DNA of 64,000 bases from Pseudoalteromonas sp. FUC4 (GCF_008370255.1 NZ_SEUI01000005.1:180006-244005); one strand, 5' to 3'. Counted from the first letter of the stretch, positions 26,188 to 35,836 are shown. Notes: a model not told the origin generated them from the letters alone. A program made the numbers and translations.

Positions 26188-26410
26188 TAAAATCACAGGT
26201 GTTTCTATTTTAGGTTAACATGTAAAACAATCCCTTATTCCTACTTCATTTTATCAAACCCAATAAAGGACATATGTCCTTAGTATTGTGATTTAGCATC
26301 TAAATAGTGATAAAAACACGTGATTTTGTAGTTAAATGTTGCAAAAAAGTTTCTAATTATGTCTATATTTATGCAGTAAAATTGTCACACAATGATATAA
26401 TCTTAATCGT

Positions 26411-26512
26411 TCGTTCAGCCTTATAACATCGTTTTTGTACTCTCGGTAATAAGGTCCGCGCGCATGACGCAAGTCGCGAAAAATTGAACGAGCCCGCAAT
26501 GAATACATTGCG
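26411..26512 (+). promoter_or_regulatory. Structured leader upstream of the TonB receptor
   Basis: In the 420-bp gap before the receptor gene, a GC-rich block stands out from AT-rich surroundings. TCGTTCA (26411-26417) pairs with TGAACGA (26485-26491) and encloses a segment with CGCGCGCATGACGC. A separate perfect hairpin, CGCAATG-aata-CATTGCG, is at 26495-26512, about 35 bp before the ribosome site. It could be a 5' regulatory leader or operator set. Upstream of 26400 nothing else is visible. Confidence 0.4.
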
Positions 26513-26562
26513 CAACACAAAAAACCGTTGAACAAGAGTGCACAAAAAAGGTTAAACCCAAC

Positions 26563-28848
26563 ATGAAAGCAATGAAAAGATCTACGTTAGCTACCCTAAT
26601 CAATGCAACGTTGTTCTCTGCAGTAGCAGGTACTTCATTTTCTTCTTTAGCTGTTGAAGAAGAAACAGCTAAAAAAAGTAATCAACTAGAAGTTATTCAA
26701 GTAACAGCACGTAAGCGTGTAGAAAATGCTCAAGAAGTACCTGTAGCAGTCTCTGCATTACAAGGCGATAACCTTGATGCATACAGCTCTGCGGGTATGG
26801 ATATTCGTTTTATGAATGCGAAAATTCCAAGCCTAGCAATTGAGTCTTCATATGGCCGTACTTTTCCGCGTTTTTATGTACGTGGCTTAGGTAATACCGA
26901 TTTCGATTTGAATGCATCTCAGCCAGTATCGTTAGTTGTTGACGATATTGTACAAGAAAATGCGATTTTAAAAGGTTTCCCGGTATTTGATGTTGAACGC
27001 GTTGAAGTATTACGTGGACCACAGGGCACATTGTTTGGTCGTAATACACCGGCTGGCCTTGTTAAGTTTGACTCGGTTAAGCCAAGCCAAGAATTTGAAG
27101 GGTTTAGCTCAGTATCATACGGTACTGACAGCGCTGTTGATTTTAGAGGTGCTGTAGGTGGTGGCTTAACGGATAACCTTTCTGCACGTGTTTCTGTTTT
27201 ATGGCAAGATAAAGATAACTTTATTGATAATCGTGCACCAGGTTTTGAACAGGACGACGTACTTGGCGGGTATACAGACCGTGCTGCTCGTATTCAATTT
27301 TTGTACGAAAAAGATGATTTCAGTGCTCTTCTTAACTACCACGTACGTAACATGGATGGTACGCCAATTCCATTTCGTGCTAATGCAATCAAAAGTGGTA
27401 CTAACGATCTAGTTGATGACTTTGACTACAAAGTTGTTTATCACGATGCAGCAGCACGTGAAAAGCAAGCTGTTGATGCAGAAGGTATGAGCTTAAAGCT
27501 TGAGTATGATTTTAATGATTATACTATTACCTCTATATCTGGTTGGGAAAGCGCTGAAGTAAGCTCGCGCGGTGATATTGATGGTGGTTATGGCGCTGAT
27601 TTCCTAGGCGATTACCATGGCCCTGGTTCAATTCCATTTGCATCTGAAAGTGAAAGTGTAATGCCTGACCATGACCAATATACTCAAGAGTTGCGTCTAG
27701 CAAGTAACTACGACGGTGATATTAACTTTCAAACTGGTTTATTTTACTTCGACGAGTCCGTAACTATTGAAAACTATGGCTATAACACTCTAGCTGGCGG
27801 CGCGTTAAACGGTTACGTTAACCAGCAGCAAGATACGAAAGCTTGGGCTGTATTTGGCTCTGTAGATTACACGGTATCAGACGATTTAAAACTAACAGCT
27901 GGCCTGCGTTACTCTGACGATGAAAAAGACTTCGAAGCCGTGCGTAAAACAATAAGTGATGATTGTTTAAACAACTTAATGCAATGTACAACTGATATCA
28001 CACGTACAGCAGAAGTAAGTGATGATCATGTAAGTTGGGATATTTCAGCGTCTTACAAATTGAATGATGACGTTAACTTATATGCGCGAGTTGCAAATAC
28101 ATTCCGTGCGCCAAGTATTCAAGGTCGTATTACATTTTCTGATAAAATTACTACAGCTGACTCAGAAACGGTTACATCGTATGAGACTGGTATTAAATCA
28201 GACGTGCTTGATGGCCGTGGCCGTGTAAATGCGAGTATTTACTACTTTACAATGGACGATCAGCAATTAACGGCTGTTGGTGGTACTGCAAATACAACAA
28301 GCTTACTTAATGCTGATAAAACAACTGGCTATGGTTTTGAACTTGATACAGAGTGGGTATTAACTGATGAGCTTAATGCAACATTTAACTTTAGTTATAA
28401 CAAAACAGAGTTAAAAGATGACAGTATTACTATTCCTGTACCAGATCGTGAGACGCTTCATATTACTGACACGACAGTAAATGGCAGAGCTATCATTGAT
28501 GGAAATAGTTTACCAAATGCTCCTGAGTTTATTTCTAACTTAACACTTCGCTATTCTAAAGAGTTGGCTGATGGTAACTTTTACGCTTACACCGATATAT
28601 CGTACCGCAGTAAAGTTAACTTCTTCTTATATGAAGCAGTTGAGTTTGAAGGTAAACCGTTAACAGAGGTAGGTGTGCGCGCCGGTTACACATGGGCTCA
28701 AGATGATAATGAGTACGAAGTAGCTTTATTTGCTCGCAACTTATTTGATGAGCAAGTTGCTATTGGTGCAATTGACTTTAATAACAACACAGCAATGGTA
28801 AATGAAGAGCGTTATGTTGGTGCTGAATTTAAAGTTAACTTCTTCTAA
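26563..28848 (+). CDS. TonB-dependent outer-membrane receptor
   Basis: A 761-residue receptor with a signal peptide (cleaved after SSLAV), a TonB box-like LEVIQVTARKR, and a plug domain containing ERVEVLRGPQGTLFGRNTPAGLV. A 22-strand barrel follows, ending in the aromatic KVNFF. The substrate is unknown; the class also transports siderophores, vitamins and oligosaccharides. No SusD or transporter partner is adjacent. The start may be ATG 26563 or 26572; AAGG at about 26546 slightly favours the first. A GC-rich structured leader precedes it and a terminator follows. Confidence 0.9.
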   Translation: MKAMKRSTLATLINATLFSAVAGTSFSSLAVEEETAKKSNQLEVIQVTARKRVENAQEVPVAVSALQGDNLDAYSSAGMDIRFMNAKIPSLAIESSYGRTFPRFYVRGLGNTDFDLNASQPVSLVVDDIVQENAILKGFPVFDVERVEVLRGPQGTLFGRNTPAGLVKFDSVKPSQEFEGFSSVSYGTDSAVDFRGAVGGGLTDNLSARVSVLWQDKDNFIDNRAPGFEQDDVLGGYTDRAARIQFLYEKDDFSALLNYHVRNMDGTPIPFRANAIKSGTNDLVDDFDYKVVYHDAAAREKQAVDAEGMSLKLEYDFNDYTITSISGWESAEVSSRGDIDGGYGADFLGDYHGPGSIPFASESESVMPDHDQYTQELRLASNYDGDINFQTGLFYFDESVTIENYGYNTLAGGALNGYVNQQQDTKAWAVFGSVDYTVSDDLKLTAGLRYSDDEKDFEAVRKTISDDCLNNLMQCTTDITRTAEVSDDHVSWDISASYKLNDDVNLYARVANTFRAPSIQGRITFSDKITTADSETVTSYETGIKSDVLDGRGRVNASIYYFTMDDQQLTAVGGTANTTSLLNADKTTGYGFELDTEWVLTDELNATFNFSYNKTELKDDSITIPVPDRETLHITDTTVNGRAIIDGNSLPNAPEFISNLTLRYSKELADGNFYAYTDISYRSKVNFFLYEAVEFEGKPLTEVGVRAGYTWAQDDNEYEVALFARNLFDEQVAIGAIDFNNNTAMVNEERYVGAEFKVNFF

Positions 28849-28875
28849 ACGTTAACCTAGATTATATTAATTTTT

Positions 28876-28906
28876 AAAAGCCTGCCTTGTGCAGGCTTTT
28901 ATGTTT
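28876..28906 (+). terminator. Terminator of the TonB receptor gene
   Basis: AAAAGCCTGC and GCAGGCTTTT form a perfect 10-bp stem with a 5-base loop, followed by ATGTTTTT. Confidence 0.9.
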
Positions 28907-28953
28907 TTATAAAGCTGGTAAAGTAGCATTAATTAATTTAAAGAGATAAAAAA

Positions 28954-29253
28954 ATGGCTGGATTTTGGAATTACCGTGTAATTTTTTGTGAAGCAACGAA
29001 AGACGAAGCAGCGCAATATCAAATACACGAAGTAGAATATAACCTAAATGGTAAAGTAACTAACTGGTCAGAAACTGGCGCAGCCCCTTTTGGAACAACC
29101 TTAGATGAGTTGAAAGATGACTCTGAGCGCTTAAAAACAGCATTTGATAAGCCAGTACTTAAAGTTGTACGTAAAACGCGTGGCTACGAGCTTGTTGATG
29201 TTGAAACGGGTGAGGAAGCAACGGGTGAGCCACCTGCTGGTTTGGCTGAGTAA
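28954..29253 (+). CDS. Small conserved hypothetical protein
   Basis: A 99-residue acidic soluble protein starting MAGFWNYRVIF. No named family is recognised. It has a compact alpha/beta look: EVEYNLNGKVTNWSE resembles a strand-turn, followed by a helix (TLDELKDDSERLKTAF) and a second strand (VLKVVRKT). A ribosome site AAAGAGA precedes ATG. It is flanked by terminators on both sides, so it is a single-gene unit. Confidence 0.75.
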   Translation: MAGFWNYRVIFCEATKDEAAQYQIHEVEYNLNGKVTNWSETGAAPFGTTLDELKDDSERLKTAFDKPVLKVVRKTRGYELVDVETGEEATGEPPAGLAE

Positions 29254-29263
29254 TAGTATTAAT

Positions 29264-29287
29264 AAAGGCGCTTAGGCGCCTTTTTTA
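29264..29287 (+). terminator. Terminator after the small hypothetical gene
   Basis: AAAGGCGC-ttag-GCGCCTTT, a perfect stem followed by a T run. Confidence 0.92.
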
Positions 29288-29318
29288 TTATCAAAATTTA
29301 GCTTAGGTTAAGTAAGGA

Positions 29319-29981
29319 ATGAGGATGACATTAGAAGCAGTATTATTTGATATGGATGGCACATTAGTTGATTCAGAAAGCATGCACTTTGTATGTTGGA
29401 GTAAACTACTTAAGCCTTATGGTGTTAGTTATTTAGAAAATGATTTTTGTCAGCGCTTTTCAGGACGACCCACTTTAGAAGCTGCAATCGAAATTAAGCA
29501 AGAGCATAACTTATCAGTAACCGCACAATTTTTAGCGGATGAAAAATACCGTTTATTTGGCGAATATGTAATAACACATTTACCACCACTAATGCCGTTT
29601 ACTGAGCAAACGTTGAAAGCGGTAAAAAGTAGTGGCCTAAAAATGGCGCTAGTAACAGGCAGTGCTACAAGTGAAGCCATGCCAATACTTAAAGGTTTAG
29701 GGTTTTATGAGCTGTTTGACACAGTTGTTACAAAAGACGACGTAACTAATCCTAAACCTGCAGGAGATCCATATTTACTGGCACTTGAGCAGATAAATAT
29801 ACAACCTAGCAATGCAATTGCTGTTGAGGATACTTACACAGGGGTAACAGCTGCTAATAATGCTTTATTACGTGTGGTAGCCATTGCCAATAGCCATACT
29901 AAAGATCACGACTTTAGCCAAGCTACCTATCAAATGAGCAACTTAGATGAGTTTTGGCAATGGGCGCAATCTCAACTATAG
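29319..29981 (+). CDS. HAD-superfamily hydrolase (beta-phosphoglucomutase-like)
   Basis: A 220-residue HAD protein with motif I DMDGTLVDSE, motif II ALVTGSAT, and motifs III/IV in KPAGDPYLLALE and AVEDTYTGV. A helical cap at residues 15-80 marks the phosphoglucomutase/phosphatase subgroup. It probably dephosphorylates a sugar phosphate or similar small molecule in the cytosol; the exact substrate is unknown. It lies just upstream of the DNA ligase gene on the same strand (33-bp gap to its chosen start). Confidence 0.9.
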   Translation: MRMTLEAVLFDMDGTLVDSESMHFVCWSKLLKPYGVSYLENDFCQRFSGRPTLEAAIEIKQEHNLSVTAQFLADEKYRLFGEYVITHLPPLMPFTEQTLKAVKSSGLKMALVTGSATSEAMPILKGLGFYELFDTVVTKDDVTNPKPAGDPYLLALEQINIQPSNAIAVEDTYTGVTAANNALLRVVAIANSHTKDHDFSQATYQMSNLDEFWQWAQSQL

Positions 29982-30014
29982 TTTAAGCCAACTTTTACGT
30001 GCTTGGATGCGCCA

Positions 30015-30857
30015 ATGTTTACTATTAAACATCTGCTTTTAATTGTTGTTGTACTTTTTACGCAATGTATAAGTGCAGCACAACCCTCTGTTTTACTGGC
30101 TAAAGTATATAACGAAACGAAGCATTATGATGTAAGTAAATATTTAGTCAGTGAAAAATATGATGGCGTAAGAGCTATCTGGACCGGCACGGAGTTTGTA
30201 ACTCGTAAGGGTAATATTATCAATGCGCCAAGTTGGTTTACAGCGCCATTGCCAAATGTATGGTTTGATGGTGAGTTGTGGACTAAACGTGAGCACTTTT
30301 CTGCGCTTAGTGGCATAGTCAGAACTAAAAAACCTAATAATCATGATTGGCAAACTATTACTTATAAAGTATTTGATATGCCAAATGAAAATCTGCCTTT
30401 TAGCACTCGCTATAAAAACTATAATGAGCTTATTACTAGCCTAAACTCGCCGCACATTAATGCTGTAGTTCAATATAGCTTTACAAATAATGAGCAACTT
30501 ACAGAGTATTTTGACAACATAACTAAGCAGGGCGGTGAGGGCGTAATGCTTCATTTAGCAAGCGCTAAGCACAGCAATGGAAGAAGTAATGCATTACTAA
30601 AATTAAAACCTTATTTAGATGCAGAAGCTGTTGTGATTGCGCACTTACCAGGTAAAGGCAAATACCAAGGTATGTTAGGCGCATTGAGAGTAAAAACAGC
30701 ACAGGGGCAGGTCTTTTCTATTGGTACTGGGTTTAGTGATACAGAACGCTCCACTCCACCTGAGATTGGTAGTACTGTAACGTACCGATTTCATGGCTTA
30801 ACAAAAAATGGGTTACCGCGTTTTGCTAGCTTTTTACGTGTCAGAGATAGTTTATAA
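30015..30857 (+). CDS. ATP-dependent DNA ligase, Lig E type, exported
   Basis: A minimal ATP-dependent ligase of 280 residues. The adenylation motif is SEKYDGVRAIW (lysine nucleophile), with WFDGELW (motif III), GGEGVMLH (motif IV) and LLKLKPYLDAE (motif V). An OB-fold follows (GALRVKT, YRFHGLTKNGLPRFASF). No extra domains are present, as in Lig E. ATG at 30015 gives a signal peptide (MFTIKHLLLIVVVLFTQCISA), so the enzyme probably works in the periplasm, as reported for this group. The frame is open to 30003, but that start weakens the signal peptide. A role in handling extracellular DNA is a common idea, not shown here. Confidence 0.9.
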   Translation: MFTIKHLLLIVVVLFTQCISAAQPSVLLAKVYNETKHYDVSKYLVSEKYDGVRAIWTGTEFVTRKGNIINAPSWFTAPLPNVWFDGELWTKREHFSALSGIVRTKKPNNHDWQTITYKVFDMPNENLPFSTRYKNYNELITSLNSPHINAVVQYSFTNNEQLTEYFDNITKQGGEGVMLHLASAKHSNGRSNALLKLKPYLDAEAVVIAHLPGKGKYQGMLGALRVKTAQGQVFSIGTGFSDTERSTPPEIGSTVTYRFHGLTKNGLPRFASFLRVRDSL

Positions 30858-30919
30858 CATTTATAAATTTTACAAAGTGTGCTAAATTGCGCGGCCTTTT
30901 TGGTAATGTGTGGTGAAGT

Positions 30920-32284
30920 ATGTTTGTAGGTTTTGATTACGGTAGTTCTAATTGTGCTATGGGTGTTATGGACGAAGGGCAGGTTCAATTAGTACCGCTA
31001 GAGCAAGGAAAACATTACTTACCATCTACACTTTATACTCATCACAGCGCCTTGGTTGTTGACTTTGTTGCTAAGAATTTACATGGCACAGCTCATGAGC
31101 ATGACTTTTTAACCCAGCGCCAAGCATTATTAAATACCTTGCCTCGAATTAAATCTGACCTTGATTTACAACCTTCAGATGAAACTCTATTTATTGGTCG
31201 TGAAGCGATTAGCGAGTATGTACAGTTTCCTGAAGAAGGCTATTTTGTTAAGTCCCCTAAATCATTTTTTGGCGCAACGGGCCTTAAACAAGGTCAAATC
31301 AACTTTTTTGAAGATATCGCAACAGCGATGATTCTAAAAATAAAGCAACGTGCTGAGCTCTCTTTAGGTAAAACCCTCACACAAACAGTGATTGGCCGCC
31401 CAGTAAACTTTCAAGCTGTGGGTGGCGAGCAATCAAATCAACAAGCAGTCGGTATTTTAGAGCGTGCTGCTAAACGTGCTGGTTTTAAAGACGTAGAGTT
31501 TTTATATGAGCCACTTGCTGCGGGTATCGATTATGAGAGTGATTTAACTCAAGATCAAAAAGTACTCGTTATTGATATTGGTGGTGGTACAAGTGACTGC
31601 TCATTTGTACAAATGGGCCCAAGCTTTAGAGGAAATAGCCAGCGCGATAGCGATTTTTTATCTCACAGTGGTAAACGTGTTGGCGGAAATGATTTAGATA
31701 TTGCTTTGAGCTTTCATGGTTTAATGCCGTTATTGGGTTTAGGTAGTACGTTTAAATCGGGTTTGCCTTTGCCTAATCAAGCGTTTTGGCAAGCGTGTAA
31801 AATTAACGATGTAAACTTACAAAGCCAATTTTATAGTGAAAGTCATACCCGAGAGCTAAATACACAATTACGTGATGTAAGTGCGCCTGAGCTTTATAAG
31901 CGTTTAATACATTTACAGCAAAACAAGCAAGGCCATCAATTAGTGCAACAAGGTGAAGCGGCTAAAATAGCACTTTCATCAGCTAGTGCGTTTGATTGCG
32001 ATTTAAGCTTTTTAGATAGTGGACTGAATAAAAATGTATCGGTAAGCGATTTAGCTGTTGCCGTTGAGAGTAGTATTAGCCAAATAGTTACTTTAGCAAA
32101 ACAAGCAATCAGCGACGCTGCGACCACGCCAGACATTATTTACTTAACAGGTGGTAGTGCACAATCACCATTGATTAAAGCGGCTTTAAGTGAGCACTTA
32201 GGCGATATAAAAATGGTTAACGGGGATCACTTTGGTAGTGTAACCGCTGGCCTGACTAAATGGGCCAGCATGCTTTATAAGTAA
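30920..32284 (+). CDS. yegD: Hsp70-family YegD-type chaperone-like protein
   Basis: A 454-residue Hsp70 homologue without the substrate-binding lid. It starts MFVGFDYGSSNCAMGVMD, has the ATPase motifs VIGRPVNFQ and VLVIDIGGGTSDCSF, and the C-terminal LTGGSAQSPLIKAAL. The pattern matches E. coli YegD. It is cytosolic, with unknown clients. The gene stands alone after Lig E, with a 62-bp gap. It converges on mgsA without an obvious terminator. Confidence 0.92.
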   Translation: MFVGFDYGSSNCAMGVMDEGQVQLVPLEQGKHYLPSTLYTHHSALVVDFVAKNLHGTAHEHDFLTQRQALLNTLPRIKSDLDLQPSDETLFIGREAISEYVQFPEEGYFVKSPKSFFGATGLKQGQINFFEDIATAMILKIKQRAELSLGKTLTQTVIGRPVNFQAVGGEQSNQQAVGILERAAKRAGFKDVEFLYEPLAAGIDYESDLTQDQKVLVIDIGGGTSDCSFVQMGPSFRGNSQRDSDFLSHSGKRVGGNDLDIALSFHGLMPLLGLGSTFKSGLPLPNQAFWQACKINDVNLQSQFYSESHTRELNTQLRDVSAPELYKRLIHLQQNKQGHQLVQQGEAAKIALSSASAFDCDLSFLDSGLNKNVSVSDLAVAVESSISQIVTLAKQAISDAATTPDIIYLTGGSAQSPLIKAALSEHLGDIKMVNGDHFGSVTAGLTKWASMLYK

Positions 32285-32303
32285 CCTAGATTACAATTGA
32301 GGT

Positions 32304-32768
32304 TTAAAGATCTATTTGTCGGGTTGCGAGGTATTTTTCGTAATCTGGCAATGTACGTTCAAGCTCTACGTCCATAAGCGGTGAGCTTAATAACATATCT
32401 GCACTCACTTCATTACACGCCACCGGAATATTCCAAACAGCGGCTAAACGCAGCAGTGCTTTAACATCAGGGTCATGAGGCTGTGATGCTAATGGGTCCC
32501 AAAAAAATATTAAAACATGTATCTCATGTTCTGCTATTTTAGCGCCAAGTTGTTGATCGCCGCCCATAGGTCCACTTAAAAGCTGAACTACATCAAGCCC
32601 CGTGGTTTTTTGAATTAAATGCCCCGTAGTACCTGTGCCATATAAAGTGTGCTGACTTAGTATTTTTTTGTGTTTTTCACACCATAATTTTAATGCTGCT
32701 TTTTTACCATCGTGTGCCACTAAAGCAATATTTTTTTGTGCGGGAAGAGATTGTGTTTTTTGTTCCAT
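32304..32768 (-). CDS. mgsA: Methylglyoxal synthase
   Basis: The enzyme converts dihydroxyacetone phosphate to methylglyoxal plus phosphate, a bypass used when phosphate is short or carbon flow is high. It is recognised by [38 protein letters not shown] (catalytic aspartate), [15 protein letters not shown] and CNEVSADML. The start chosen is ATG at 32768, giving 154 residues, close to E. coli MgsA (152). The frame is open to 32822, but that extension is not conserved and has no better ribosome site. It follows the LysE gene on the same strand, so may be co-transcribed with the two transporters. Confidence 0.92.
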   Translation of the reverse strand: MEQKTQSLPAQKNIALVAHDGKKAALKLWCEKHKKILSQHTLYGTGTTGHLIQKTTGLDVVQLLSGPMGGDQQLGAKIAEHEIHVLIFFWDPLASQPHDPDVKALLRLAAVWNIPVACNEVSADMLLSSPLMDVELERTLPDYEKYLATRQIDL

Positions 32769-32834
32769 GCTAATTCTTTTTATTGGTGAACCTAAACTCG
32801 GAAGAATAAATCTCTTAACCAAAGTGCAGGTTAG

Positions 32835-33479
32835 TTAAAATAATAGATTGATAGCAAGGGCAATAAATACAATGCCAGTGATCCTATCAATCCAAAGTTG
32901 GCTATTTGGGTTACGTCTAAAAAACTGTGCAATTTTGTCGCCAAAATAAATATACGTGCAGTCAATCGGAAAAGCAAAAAGAGGGTAAAGTAAGCCAAAA
33001 AAAGCGAGCTGAAAAGTAGCCGATGAAAGCGTTGGATCTACAAATTGCGGAATAAATGCAATAAAGAATAATGCTACTTTAGGGTTTAGTACTTCAGTCA
33101 TCATTGCCTGAAACATGACATTACTTTTTTTACTGGTACTTATATGTGGTTTATCGATTTGCTTGTCACCAGGTGTCGGCTCTGGCTGCTTTAGCGTGCC
33201 TTTAATCATCACAAACCCTAAATAGCATAAGTATGCTGCGCCTGCATATTGCACTGCGGCATAGGCACTAGGGGAAGCTTTTAGGACTGCGCTTAGGCCT
33301 ACAACAGCAAATAGCGTATGAACAACCCCACCTAATGCAAAACCAAAAGCACTTTGCATACCAGCGCTTCGACCATTTGCAAATGTTTGCGCCATCAAAA
33401 ATGCATTTGATGGCCCAGGCGCTACTGCCATTAAAAAGCTGGCTAATAAAAATGAGACTAGAAAGTCAGGATTGATCAT
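32835..33479 (-). CDS. LysE/RhtB-family amino acid exporter
   Basis: A 214-residue inner-membrane protein with six helices. The N-terminus reads FLVSFLLASFLMAVAPGPSNAFLMAQTFANGR, the LysE/RhtB signature, and KVALFFIAFIPQFV is also conserved. It exports amino acids or related metabolites; the substrate is unknown. Its ATG overlaps the upstream MFS stop by 4 bp, so the two are translationally coupled. Confidence 0.9.
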   Translation of the reverse strand: MINPDFLVSFLLASFLMAVAPGPSNAFLMAQTFANGRSAGMQSAFGFALGGVVHTLFAVVGLSAVLKASPSAYAAVQYAGAAYLCYLGFVMIKGTLKQPEPTPGDKQIDKPHISTSKKSNVMFQAMMTEVLNPKVALFFIAFIPQFVDPTLSSATFQLAFFGLLYPLFAFPIDCTYIYFGDKIAQFFRRNPNSQLWIDRITGIVFIALAINLLF

Positions 33480-34675
33480 TGAGTACTTTTAGCTGGGTGT
33501 AAAGTATGTGCTTTTTTGCTCATTAAAATAAGCCAAAGCGGAACTAGCAATAATAAGTGAAAAGCAATCAACCAGGGTGTGCTTAGCCCTAGATACTGGG
33601 TTAAAACGACAAGTATACTTGCGCCACTCATTTGCATAGCACCGAGTAATGCAGAGGCTGTGCCTGCTTGTTTAGGAAAGCTAGACAGAGACATTCCTGC
33701 AGCAGAGCCTAAACTCAAAGCAAACCCTAATGCTGCAATTAAGATAGGTAACATAAGCGCAAATGCCGTTTCTATACCGCTCAGCGCTAGCATTAAAATG
33801 CCTGAGAAAACCAGTACACTCACACCGACACGCAAAGCACGTTGGCTATTTCGTTTAATGTAGGTTGGTAAAATAAAACTTGCGACAATACTTATTACGG
33901 CATTTAGCGTAAACCAAAAAGTAAAGTCGGCTACTGTGCCGCCTAAATGTGTAATAAGCCAGCCCGGTGCGAGCGTTACATACACTAATATGGCCGACAT
34001 TGAGACCATACAAATTAGGCTATTAAATAAAAATACCGGTGTTTTAATAATCGGTGTAAAGCGACGTAAATCTAAAATATGCCCCTGATAATGACTATCA
34101 GCAGGGCGAGTTTCCCTAAAAAAGAATAGGGTAACAATAAGGCCCAAAATGGCAAACGCGGTTAAAAACATAAAGTTCATACGCCAGCCAAACTGTACGG
34201 TAAGCCAAGCCCCTAAAATAGGCGCCATTGCCGGAATGAAACACACAATCCCGTTAAGGTAGGTAATCATTTGTCCGCTTCGTTCACTACCATATTTATC
34301 ACGTACTATCGCAAATGCGACAACAAATGTGGCACACGCTCCAAATCCCTGAAAAGCACGTGCTATTAGTAATATCTCAAAAGAAGGCGAGTAGTATGCG
34401 AGTAATGCAGAGCTTGCATACAAACTAATGCCCACTACTGCCACTGGTTTTCGACCAAATTTATCGGCCAAAGGGCCCGCAATCAATTGGCCTAGACCTA
34501 CTGTTAGCATAAAAATAGCAACGGTTTGCTGTACTTGTTGTTCAGTAACTGCAAATTGTTCTGCAATAGTAGGGAAAGCAGGTAGGTAAATATCGATTGC
34601 CATAGGGCAAAATATAACGAGTAACGCTAAGATAAGTAACAAAGTCATATTAGGTTTAGCGGGCTGTGTTTGCAT
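33476..34675 (-). CDS. Bcr/CflA-family MFS multidrug exporter
   Basis: A 12-helix MFS protein with the Bcr/CflA motif A sequence GPLADKFGRKPV and the early PMAIDIYLPAFPTI. Such exporters release drugs such as bicyclomycin and chloramphenicol or sulfonamides. The start chosen is ATG at 34675 because AAAGGAG lies 5 bp before it; the frame is open to 34714 without a ribosome site. It is the first gene of a minus-strand group with LysE and mgsA. No regulator is adjacent. Confidence 0.88.
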   Translation of the reverse strand: MQTQPAKPNMTLLLILALLVIFCPMAIDIYLPAFPTIAEQFAVTEQQVQQTVAIFMLTVGLGQLIAGPLADKFGRKPVAVVGISLYASSALLAYYSPSFEILLIARAFQGFGACATFVVAFAIVRDKYGSERSGQMITYLNGIVCFIPAMAPILGAWLTVQFGWRMNFMFLTAFAILGLIVTLFFFRETRPADSHYQGHILDLRRFTPIIKTPVFLFNSLICMVSMSAILVYVTLAPGWLITHLGGTVADFTFWFTLNAVISIVASFILPTYIKRNSQRALRVGVSVLVFSGILMLALSGIETAFALMLPILIAALGFALSLGSAAGMSLSSFPKQAGTASALLGAMQMSGASILVVLTQYLGLSTPWLIAFHLLLLVPLWLILMSKKAHTLHPAKSTQ

Positions 34676-34858
34676 TGAGTCTCCTTTTGTCGAGTATTTT
34701 AGGTGGGCACTCATAAAAAAGAAAGGGCTTATGACCCCTGCATAGGTTGTCTTTCTTACTTTTTGATTGGATTAAGTTAAAAAGCCAGCATAAATGCACT
34801 TTTTAAAACTGGTCTGATGTGTTAGTTTTGCAAGAGTAACTGTTGATGGAAAATAATA

Positions 34859-35332
34859 ATGAGTAATAAATCTGCACTTGTACAAACATGGCATAAATTT
34901 AAGCGCCTACCTTTTGGGAATTGGCTTTTTACTAAGGCTGTTTGCTTTAAAGCGCCATATTTTGGTTCGATGAAACCTTACGTACTTGATTTGAGAGAGG
35001 GCCATTGTAGTGCAGTGGTTAAAAATCGTCGCAGCGTTCATAATCATATTGGAACTATTCATGCTATTGCACAGTGTAACTTAGCTGAATTGTGTGCAGG
35101 TGTAATGGTTGATGCAACAGTGCCAGTTAAAACGCATCGTTGGATCCCAAAAGGTATGACAGTTAGGTATTTGGCTAAAGTAGATACAGATGTACGAGCA
35201 GTCGCTGAAATTGATTTACCACATAAGTGGATTGATAAAGAAGACTTAGTAGTACCGGTGAAACTTTATAATACCCGCAATGAACTTGTTTTCACTGCAG
35301 ATATTACTATGTACATTACTGAGAAAAGGTAA
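34859..35332 (+). CDS. DUF4442 hotdog-fold protein
   Basis: A 157-residue protein matching DUF4442, a thioesterase-like hotdog family. It contains CSAVVKNRRSVHNHIGTIHA and ALCAGVM-like (LAELCAGVM), then THRWIPKGMTVRYLAKV. It probably hydrolyses acyl-CoA or acyl-ACP, but members are mostly uncharacterised. GGAAAA precedes ATG. It is divergent from the MFS group and converges on the bactofilin gene. Confidence 0.85.
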   Translation: MSNKSALVQTWHKFKRLPFGNWLFTKAVCFKAPYFGSMKPYVLDLREGHCSAVVKNRRSVHNHIGTIHAIAQCNLAELCAGVMVDATVPVKTHRWIPKGMTVRYLAKVDTDVRAVAEIDLPHKWIDKEDLVVPVKLYNTRNELVFTADITMYITEKR

Positions 35333-35353
35333 CTTACGTAAAGCTGATTTGAC

Positions 35354-35836
35354 TTAGCTTTTATCAGCGGCTTGTTTATTTACAAATGATAAGTCGCTGC
35401 CATCTTCTTTCAATAATGCTTTAACTTCTTTTGCGGGTTTTAGTTCTTTCGAAATTAGTTCCGGCTCTTCTTTTTCAAAGCGTTGCTTTAAACTGCCTTC
35501 AATGACTGCGCCTGCATCAATACTCAATGTATCGTGAAATACATCGCCATGAACATGAGCACCACTTTGTACTTTTACTTCACTGGCATTAATTGACCCA
35601 ATAACTTTACCTTTAACAATAACGCTTTTAGCTTCAACAATTCCTTCAACAACTCCCGTTGAGCCAATAACTAAATGCTCCACTTTTATGTCACCATCAA
35701 TACGTCCATCAAGCTGTACTTCACCTTGGCTAACTAAAGTGCCTGTAAGGCGTACGTCTTCAGCAATAATAGACGGTGTATGATTCACTCTTTTTAAATT
35801 AGAGCTAACTGTTTTTTGTTTTTTTCTACCAAACAC
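35354..35836 (-). CDS. Bactofilin (polymer-forming cytoskeletal protein)
   Basis: A 160-residue bactofilin: right-handed beta-helix core (residues 25-125) with repeated strand motifs such as LVSQGEVQLDGRIDGDI, SIVEGIVEA-like turns and SVIVKGKVIGSI. It is flanked by basic N- and acidic C-terminal tails. Bactofilins form nucleotide-free filaments at the membrane. The start is GTG at 35836, inside the 3' end of the M23 gene (11-bp overlap), so the pair is coupled. This gene pair is known in other bacteria, where it shapes the cell wall. Confidence 0.92.
   Translation of the reverse strand: MFGRKKQKTVSSNLKRVNHTPSIIAEDVRLTGTLVSQGEVQLDGRIDGDIKVEHLVIGSTGVVEGIVEAKSVIVKGKVIGSINASEVKVQSGAHVHGDVFHDTLSIDAGAVIEGSLKQRFEKEEPELISKELKPAKEVKALLKEDGSDLSFVNKQAADKS

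Noticed and set aside
33579-33863. ORF opposite the MFS transporter
   Set aside because: Shadow frame within a conserved membrane protein gene.
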